Shown: positions 6,738 through 11,209 of the stretch, piece by piece
Layout of the letters: every line of letters starts with the position of its first letter
How positions within the stretch are numbered: the first letter of the stretch is position 1
Source of the DNA: Brachyspira catarrhinii
GTDB taxonomy: Bacteria > Spirochaetota > Brachyspiria > Brachyspirales > Brachyspiraceae
Assembly: GCF_005518285.1 (NCBI RefSeq)
Contig: NZ_SJDU01000038.1
Location: forward strand, 1 to 11,209
Length of the DNA: 11,209 bases
Direction: 5' to 3'
The notes under the pieces: model-generated
The model's database searches: none
Told to the model about the DNA's origin: nothing
The model's input: the letters and a program-made list of their open reading frames with translations, nothing else
Made by a program: the position numbers and the translations under genes

Positions 6738-8087
6738 ATGCCAACTTTAAAAATAAGCGTATCTGGTATAAGAGGAATAATAGGAGACGGACTTGATATA
6801 AGAACGGTTGTAGATTATACGGCGGCTTTCTCATGTCTTTTTCCAAAAAAAGCGAAAGTAGTGGTTGCGAGGGACACAAGATTAACGGGAGATACGATAG
6901 CAAATTCGGTAATATCGACTCTAATGGCTTCGGGAATAAATGTTATCGATATAGGAATAACGCCTACTCCAACAGCTTTGTATATGGTTGAAAAATTAAA
7001 AGCGCATGGCGGAATAATGGTTTCGGCGAGTCATAATCCAATAGAATGGAACGCTTTGAAATTAATAGGAAAGGGCGGAAAATTTTTGGATGAAAAATCG
7101 GTTCAAGAATTAAATAAACTTTACGAAAAAAAATCTTCAAGATTCGTTAAGGCTTTGGAAACGGGAACTTATCAGAAAATTGATGACGCTATAGAACAGC
7201 ATATAAAAAGAATAATAAGATTTATCGATGTCGATAAAATAAAAAAGCGTAATTTTAAAGTGGCATGCGATTATGTCAACGGAACGGGTTTATTTGCCAC
7301 TCCTAAATTATTAAAATCTTTGGGAGTAAAAGAAATTTCAATTAATAAAGAAAATACGGGAAAATTTTCGCATGTGGCAGAACCTTCTGCAAGCAGTATG
7401 AAGAGTCTTTCGGAGCTTGCAAAAAAAAATAAAGTCGATATAGGTTTTACTCAAGACCCCGATGCCGACAGACTAGCGATAGTTTTAAATGACGGAACAA
7501 TCGTAAGCGAAGAATATACTTTGGCTTTATGCGCGAAATATTTATGGGAAGTTGGAAAAGGAAACGCGGCGGTTAATTTATCCACTTCAAGAATGATTGA
7601 CGATTTGGCGAAAGAAAAAGGCTATTCGGTAGACAGAACGAAAATCGGCGAAATAAATGTTTCTTCTCATGTGGTTAAGAATCGTTTATATTTTGGAGGC
7701 GAAGGCAACGGAGGAATAATAGTTCCAGCGGTAAGCCCGGGACGAGATTCTCTTTTGGGAATAGCTTTAATATTGGAGCTTATGGCTAAAGAAAATAAAA
7801 CTATTAAAGAAATCGTAGCCGAGATTCCAAAATATGAAATAGTAAAAGAAAAATTGGAAGTCGCTAAAATAGACGAAAATTTATTTTTAAAAAATATAAA
7901 ATCGAAATTTCCGAAATCTAAAATAACGACTATTGACGGAATAAAAATCGACTTGGAAAACGGATGGCTTCATGTAAGGAGTTCGAATACGGAGCCGATA
8001 GTCAGAATAATAGCGGAAGCGAAAACCAAAAAAGAAGCTAAAGAATTGATAAAAACGGCTATAGATATTATAAAAGTTAAAAAATAA
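6738..8087 (+). CDS. glmM: phosphoglucosamine mutase / phosphohexomutase, archaeal-like type
   Basis: This is an alpha-D-phosphohexomutase of 449 residues, the usual family length. All four signature loops are present: the phosphoserine loop VSASHNP (95-101, catalytic Ser98), the Mg-binding DPDADR (240-245), the sugar-specificity loop GGEGNGG (320-326) and the phosphate-binding RSSNTEP (414-420). The likely reaction is glucosamine-6-phosphate to glucosamine-1-phosphate, feeding UDP-GlcNAc for peptidoglycan and glycans. The sugar loop GEGNGG, followed by PGRDSLLG (334-341), is the form found in archaeal and Bacteroidetes-type mutases rather than the classic bacterial GlmM loop GEQSGH. Mannose or glucose phosphates are therefore possible substrates. 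GGGAG at 6726-6730 lies 7 bases before the ATG. The gene is divergent from recX, stands alone, and ends 5 bases before a strong terminator. The superfamily is certain; the exact sugar is not. Confidence 0.88.
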   Translation: MPTLKISVSGIRGIIGDGLDIRTVVDYTAAFSCLFPKKAKVVVARDTRLTGDTIANSVISTLMASGINVIDIGITPTPTALYMVEKLKAHGGIMVSASHNPIEWNALKLIGKGGKFLDEKSVQELNKLYEKKSSRFVKALETGTYQKIDDAIEQHIKRIIRFIDVDKIKKRNFKVACDYVNGTGLFATPKLLKSLGVKEISINKENTGKFSHVAEPSASSMKSLSELAKKNKVDIGFTQDPDADRLAIVLNDGTIVSEEYTLALCAKYLWEVGKGNAAVNLSTSRMIDDLAKEKGYSVDRTKIGEINVSSHVVKNRLYFGGEGNGGIIVPAVSPGRDSLLGIALILELMAKENKTIKEIVAEIPKYEIVKEKLEVAKIDENLFLKNIKSKFPKSKITTIDGIKIDLENGWLHVRSSNTEPIVRIIAEAKTKKEAKELIKTAIDIIKVKK

Positions 8088-8092
8088 AAATT

Positions 8093-8128
8093 AAGCGGTA
8101 GAAAGTAAATCTCTACCGCTTTTATTTT
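8093..8128 (+). terminator. bidirectional intrinsic terminator between glmM and the permease gene
   Basis: AAGCGGTAGA (8093-8102) and TCTACCGCTT (8112-8121) form a perfect 10-bp stem with a 9-base loop, followed by TTTATTTT on the forward strand. On the reverse strand the stem is followed by a comparable T-rich run (TTTTTATTTTTT, in 8080-8091). Placed between two convergent genes, it serves both. Confidence 0.88.
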
Positions 8129-8152
8129 GCTTAAATCAATTTATTTATGAAA

Positions 8153-9451
8153 TTATACAACGCCAAGAGTTCCCAATATTATGGCGACTATCGTAGCGCT
8201 TATAGGAATAACCGTGCAACACATAAATATATCTATATAAGAATCTTTATGCGTTAATTTTGTTACCGCAAGAACCGTTAAAACCGCTCCGCATTGTGGA
8301 AGCGTATCCAAACCTCCCGCCGATATTGAAGCGACTCTCGAGAAAACCTCTAAAGCTATTCCGCTTTGCTCTGCCAATTCTATAAATTGAGGTCCCAATG
8401 CTTCCAAAACTATTGAAACTCCGCCCGAAGAAGAACCCGTAGCTCCAGCCAATACATTAATCGCTATAGCTTCCGATATTAAAGGAGACGCGTCTATTCC
8501 CGTTACCAAAGTTTTTAATTGCTCGAATCCAGGAACCGCTCTTATTACGCCTCCGAAACCTACTCCAGCGGCGGTATTAAGAATGGCAAGCATAGAACCC
8601 GCCGCTCCATCGTTTAGAGTTTTTATTACATTGCCGAAAGTTTTTATTCTTCTTATAAATATTATTATGCCCGACAATACTCCCGCAAGTAAAGCGACTA
8701 CTATATTCAATTTAACCGCGTTAAAAAGAATAATAATCAACAACGGAGGAATTATGGCAAGATACCATTTAGGCAAATCTTCCGAGTTGGAAACTCCCGC
8801 GGTAGTTTCGCCTTCGGGTTCGTCAAAAACTTCTCCAGCGGATTGCAACTTTTTTGTTCTATATTGAAGCCATAATATTCCCAATACGAACATTAATATA
8901 CCGCAAATTATACCGATAACGGGAGCGCTCATTGGACCAGTTCCGAAATAAGTCGCGGGAATAACATTCGTAAGTTGAGGAGTTCCTGGAAACGCCGTCA
9001 TTGTGAAAGCGAAAGCTCCCAAAGCTATAGCTCCAGGAAGCATCTTTCTTGGAAGATTAGCTTCTCTGAATAAAGCCAAACCCATAGGATACATAACGAA
9101 AACCACAACGAATAAAGAAACGCCGCCGTAAGTTAGAACGCCGCATATAACTACAACCGCAATTATCGCTCTTTTATATCCTATTAATTTAGCGAGAAAA
9201 TGAGCTATACTTTCCGCAGCTCCAGTAACTTCCATAACTTTTCCGAATATAGCTCCAAGCATAAACATAGGAAACCAACTTTGAGCGTATCCTCCGAAAG
9301 CTCTCATAAAATCTCCCGTGAAAGCGTCAAGCAAATTCATTCCCCCGAACGCCGCGACTACCAACGCCGAAACGGGCGCAACCCACAGAATCGACATTCC
9401 TTTATAAGTAAGAAACGCCAAACATATTAAACCAAGCAGGATACCCAACAT
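8153..9451 (-). CDS. GntP-family permease, likely for 3-hydroxybutyrate
   Basis: This is an inner-membrane transporter of 432 residues, close to the GntP family length (about 440-450), with roughly a dozen hydrophobic segments and one charged cytoplasmic loop (about 197-228). The conserved Gly/Pro-rich turns resemble the D-3-hydroxybutyrate permease branch: TAFPGTPQLTNVIPATYFGT (152-171), GATGSSSGGVSI (336-347), GGLDTLPQCGAVLTVLAV (379-396) and LTHKDSYIDIF (399-409). In that branch the third motif usually reads GLDxLPHxGAV; here the His is Gln386. The gene follows the dehydrogenase by 19 bases, with AAGGAG (9459-9464) 7 bases before the ATG, so the two form an operon. Import of the dehydrogenase's substrate is the natural inference. 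Other short hydroxy-acids or gluconate-like sugars acids are alternatives within the family. The gene ends near a shared terminator. Confidence 0.88.
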   Translation of the reverse strand: MLGILLGLICLAFLTYKGMSILWVAPVSALVVAAFGGMNLLDAFTGDFMRAFGGYAQSWFPMFMLGAIFGKVMEVTGAAESIAHFLAKLIGYKRAIIAVVVICGVLTYGGVSLFVVVFVMYPMGLALFREANLPRKMLPGAIALGAFAFTMTAFPGTPQLTNVIPATYFGTGPMSAPVIGIICGILMFVLGILWLQYRTKKLQSAGEVFDEPEGETTAGVSNSEDLPKWYLAIIPPLLIIILFNAVKLNIVVALLAGVLSGIIIFIRRIKTFGNVIKTLNDGAAGSMLAILNTAAGVGFGGVIRAVPGFEQLKTLVTGIDASPLISEAIAINVLAGATGSSSGGVSIVLEALGPQFIELAEQSGIALEVFSRVASISAGGLDTLPQCGAVLTVLAVTKLTHKDSYIDIFMCCTVIPISATIVAIILGTLGVV

Positions 9452-9470
9452 AATTTACTCCTTAAATCAA

Positions 9471-10253
9471 TTAACACATTCCCCAGCCATGACTTACCAG
9501 CATCGACTGTCCCGTCATCACTCCGCCTTCATCATGAGCGAAGAAAGAAACCAAATTAGCCACTTCTTCCAAAGTGGTAAATTTTTTATCCACCGTATCT
9601 TTTAACATGATTGTGCTTATAACTTCCTCTTCCGAAATTCCTTTTATTTTAGCCTGTTCGGGAATTTGTTTTTCAACCAAAGGAGTTCTAACAAATCCAG
9701 GACATACGACATAAGTATGAATATTAAATTCTCCGCCCTCTTTTGCCAAAACTCTTGCAAGTCCCAAAAGTCCATGTTTGGCGAAACAATAAGGAGATTT
9801 GAAAGGGGAAGCCAAATGAGAATGAGCCGAACCCATAAATATTATTTTTCCGCCTTTGCCAGATTTTTTCATTTCGGTAAACGCCGCTTTTGCCGTTAAA
9901 AAAGCTCCGTCCGCATGAATAGCCATCATTTTCTTCCACTCTGCAAAAGGGAATTCTTCTATAGGATGAACTATTTGAATTCCAGCGTTTGAAAAAACTA
10001 TATCGATACCGCCAAAATCGGTTATAGTTTTTTTGAAAGCGTTATTCACATCTTCCTCGCTCGTTACATCCATAGAAATTGCCATAGCTTTTCCTCCGCT
10101 CGAATTAATCTCTTCGGCTACTTGTTTAGCGCCTTCAAGATTCAAATCGGCTACCACAACGGCGGCTCCGTCTTTAGCCAATCTTTGCACAGAAGCTTTA
10201 CCCAAACCGCTTGCCGAACCCGTTACTAACGCTACTTTGTTGTTTAAACTCAT
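9471..10253 (-). CDS. bdhA: D-3-hydroxybutyrate dehydrogenase (short-chain dehydrogenase)
   Basis: This cytoplasmic SDR enzyme interconverts D-3-hydroxybutyrate and acetoacetate with NAD. At 260 residues it matches the family. Motifs: TGSASGLG (11-18), Asp36 after the second strand (NAD rather than NADP preference), NAG (89-91), catalytic Ser142, and YCFAK with Tyr155 and Lys159. From memory of the Pseudomonas enzyme, the substrate-binding set (Gln, His144, Lys152, Gln196, Trp257) is all present here: Gln93, H144, K152, Q196, W257. CPGFVRTPLVEKQIPEQAK (184-202) is the typical lid. Phe187 replaces the Trp common there. The C-terminus GWGMC differs from the usual GGW ending. GGAGG (reverse strand, 10261-10265) lies 7 bases before the ATG. 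A near-consensus promoter lies about 270 bases upstream. GC is raised compared with recX, suggesting good expression. The permease gene follows by 19 bases. Confidence 0.93.
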   Translation of the reverse strand: MSLNNKVALVTGSASGLGKASVQRLAKDGAAVVVADLNLEGAKQVAEEINSSGGKAMAISMDVTSEEDVNNAFKKTITDFGGIDIVFSNAGIQIVHPIEEFPFAEWKKMMAIHADGAFLTAKAAFTEMKKSGKGGKIIFMGSAHSHLASPFKSPYCFAKHGLLGLARVLAKEGGEFNIHTYVVCPGFVRTPLVEKQIPEQAKIKGISEEEVISTIMLKDTVDKKFTTLEEVANLVSFFAHDEGGVMTGQSMLVSHGWGMC

Positions 10254-10457
10254 AGTTTTTCCTCCAACTTTTTATTTATTGAATTTTTATTTATAACTAA
10301 ATAAGGATTTTTTATTTTCCTTAATAAGCTATCGAATATAAATTTGAACCAAGTTAAAAAAGATTTAACTAAATTTACGTCACAGTCGCACAGAGCGAAA
10401 AATATTTTTTGATATAAAAATTTTAAATAATTATTCTTTAAAAGATATAATTGTGGT

Positions 10458-10476
10458 TTGCGTTGCGTTGCGTTGC
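10458..10476 (-). repeat. pentanucleotide tandem repeat, (GCAAC)3GCAA on the reverse strand
   Basis: Nineteen bases of perfect period 5 (3.8 copies) stand out in a nearly GC-free region upstream of bdhA. The flanking base adds TT, making TTGCAA at the 5' edge on the reverse strand. A repeat unit not divisible by three can change frame or spacing by slippage, though the copy number is low. Confidence 0.85.
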
Positions 10477-10529
10477 AAATGCACATATAGTATGCTAATT
10501 TATAGTGTTTAATATTAATCATATTATTA

Positions 10530-10557
10530 AGTATATACAAAAAATTTTAAATGTCAA
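10530..10557 (-). promoter_or_regulatory. near-consensus promoter upstream of the bdhA operon
   Basis: On the reverse strand TTGACA (10552-10557, 6 of 6) and TATACT (10530-10535, 5 of 6) are separated by 16 bases. The start point would be near 10523, leaving a leader of about 270 bases before the bdhA ATG, unusually long for so compact a genome. It is the best promoter match seen in the window. Confidence 0.6.
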
Positions 10558-10586
10558 GCAATTAAAAAATATTTTAAAATTTAAAT

Positions 10587-10615
10587 TTGCAATTTTATTT
10601 TCAATACTATATAAT
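10587..10615 (+). promoter_or_regulatory. promoter of the tRNA-Thr gene
   Basis: TTGCAA (10587-10592) and a perfect TATAAT (10610-10615) are separated by exactly 17 bases. Transcription would begin near 10622, about 20 bases before the mature tRNA 5' end. The same TTGCAA-17-TATNAT form occurs before alaS. Confidence 0.7.
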
Positions 10616-10642
10616 ATTTTCAATATAATAAATTCGTAAATC

Positions 10643-10715
10643 GCTGGTGTAGCTCAATTGGTAGAGCAGCTGATTTGTAATCAGCCGGTTGCGGGTTCGA
10701 GTCCCATCACCAGCT
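10643..10715 (+). tRNA. tRNA-Thr, anticodon UGU
   Basis: This 73-base gene folds as a standard cloverleaf. The acceptor stem GCTGGTG/CACCAGC has 7 perfect pairs, the D stem is GCTC/GAGC with loop AATTGGTA, and the anticodon stem is GCTGA/TCAGC. The 7-base anticodon loop is TTTGTAA, with TGT at 10676-10678, reading ACN threonine codons. The T loop is TTCGAGT and the discriminator base is T. The CCA end is not encoded (T is followed by CA), so it must be added after transcription. The T stem GCGGG/CCCAT contains one C-A mismatch (10692 with 10706) and a terminal G-T pair. The gene lies 62 bases before a neuB-like gene on the same strand with no terminator seen between, so co-transcription is possible. 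Confidence 0.97.
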
Positions 10716-10777
10716 CATTAAATCGATTTTTATAATCTGTTATTAATTATCATAATTACTAATTGGGATTATTTTTT

Positions 10778-11209
10778 ATGAGTTCTATAAAATTAAAAAA
10801 TCTTATAAATAAAAAGAAATTTTTTGTCATTGCCGAAGCTGGATGCAATCATGAAGGCAATTTTGAAACGGCTTTAAAAATGGTTAGCGAGGCGGCTAAA
10901 TCTGGAGCGCATGCTATTAAATTCCAAAGTTTCACTATGAATAATTTATTTGCGGTAAAAGAATATACGAAAAAATTAAAATTGCCCGAAAACGCTCTCA
11001 ATGGAATAAACAATATAATTTTCAAAAAAGAATGGTATAAACCTTTGATGGCGGAAGCTAAAAAGAATAATATTATTTTTATAAGCACGCCTTTTTCTAT
11101 AGAATCGGTTTCTGAAATGGAAGAAAACAATATTGAAATATATAAAATTGCGTCTTGCGATATTGATAATATTCCTCTGTTAAACGCAATTGCGAAAACT
11201 AAAAAGCCC
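10778..11209 (+). CDS. NeuB/SpsE-family N-acetylneuraminate synthase, 5' part only
   Basis: The first 144 codons of a gene cut by the window edge; the family is about 340-350 residues. Members condense phosphoenolpyruvate with an N-acetylated amino sugar to make a nonulosonic acid (sialic, legionaminic or pseudaminic acid) for surface glycans or flagellin. Visible TIM-barrel motifs are FFVIAEAGCNHEGNFETA (15-32; usual form E-x-G-x-N-H-x-G), AIKFQSF (46-52), FISTPFS (101-107) and YKIASCDIDNIPLL (122-135). These match the synthase core, with the usual Val/Ile before Asn-His replaced by Cys23. A weak GGGA (10765-10768) lies 9 bases before the ATG at 10778. The C-terminal antifreeze-like SAF domain, which would confirm the call, is outside the window. 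Which nonulosonic acid is made cannot be told from this part. Confidence 0.88.
   Translation, partial: MSSIKLKNLINKKKFFVIAEAGCNHEGNFETALKMVSEAAKSGAHAIKFQSFTMNNLFAVKEYTKKLKLPENALNGINNIIFKKEWYKPLMAEAKKNNIIFISTPFSIESVSEMEENNIEIYKIASCDIDNIPLLNAIAKTKKP

Larger units (their letters stand above)
10254..10586 (-). other. long AT-rich leader region of the hydroxybutyrate operon
   Basis: No recognised gene occupies this stretch. It contains, reading toward bdhA, a strong promoter (10530-10557), a pentanucleotide repeat (10458-10476), a local GC-rich patch with two CACAG copies 8 bases apart (10381-10395), a hairpin AGTTAAA/TTTAACT (10352-10370, 5-base loop), a hairpin TAAGGA/TCCTTA (10302-10323, 10-base loop) and the bdhA ribosome site. 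An open frame of 96 codons (10540 to 10250, reverse) spans it and ends in an ATGA overlap with the bdhA start. It lacks a Shine-Dalgarno, and its product is rich in Asn, Lys, Ile, Phe and Tyr as expected from AT-rich DNA, so I rate it as a coding gene at only about 0.2. No known riboswitch was recognised. Confidence 0.5.

Noticed and set aside
8583..8867. Open forward frames opposite the permease and dehydrogenase (also 9200, 9666 and 10033) and a reverse frame at 9724
   Set aside because: They lie wholly or mostly within strongly supported genes and show no domain motif.
10381..10395. CACAG direct repeats as a CRP-type operator
   Set aside because: They are direct rather than inverted (CRP sites are TGTGA-N6-TCACA), so the pattern does not match; left as part of the leader description.
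10849..11130. Reverse frame of 93 codons near the window end
   Set aside because: It is antisense to the NeuB-type gene, whose motifs are clear on the forward strand.

Overview
The window looks like chromosomal DNA from a low-GC, diderm, lipoprotein-rich bacterium, most probably a spirochaete of the Brachyspira type. This rests on the AT-rich codon use, three lipoproteins with relaxed lipoboxes (FSVSC, LFLSC, LLISC) and the style of the first small lipoprotein. It is inference: no 16S or other decisive marker is present. CpG-containing codons (GCG, TCG, ACG) are common despite the low GC, so this need not be one of the familiar pig-associated species.

Region 1 (1-590, + strand) holds one small secreted lipoprotein gene, unusually GC-rich in its first half, followed by two hairpins, the second a likely terminator. 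Region 2 (608-6636, - strand) is a tightly packed series read right to left: recX, alaS, a HEAT-repeat lipoprotein, a second lipoprotein with a possible CsgG/LpoB-like fold, a small HicB-like protein, and ddl (D-alanine-D-alanine ligase). From alaS onward the gaps are 16, -8, -1 and 53 bases, so this is probably one operon. It joins alanine use in translation, D-Ala-D-Ala synthesis for peptidoglycan, and two envelope lipoproteins. Candidate promoters lie just before recX and alaS.

Region 3 (6738-8087, + strand) is an alpha-D-phosphohexomutase, probably phosphoglucosamine mutase of the archaeal/Bacteroidetes-like sequence type. It is divergent from recX and ends at a strong hairpin shared with the convergent next gene. 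Region 4 (8153-10253, - strand) is a two-gene operon, D-3-hydroxybutyrate dehydrogenase followed by a GntP-family permease. Together they would import 3-hydroxybutyrate and oxidise it to acetoacetate. Upstream is a long AT-rich stretch with a near-consensus promoter about 270 bases before the dehydrogenase, a pentanucleotide repeat and a possible leader reading frame.

Region 5 (10587-11209, + strand) has a well-formed promoter, a tRNA-Thr(UGU) and the 5' part of a NeuB/SpsE-family sialic-acid synthase gene cut by the window edge. No mobile element, CRISPR array, rRNA or phage gene was seen. Most of the window is ordinary housekeeping sequence. The points most worth a second look are the altered acceptor-site motif of Ddl, the lipoprotein pair beside ddl, and the leader of the hydroxybutyrate operon.
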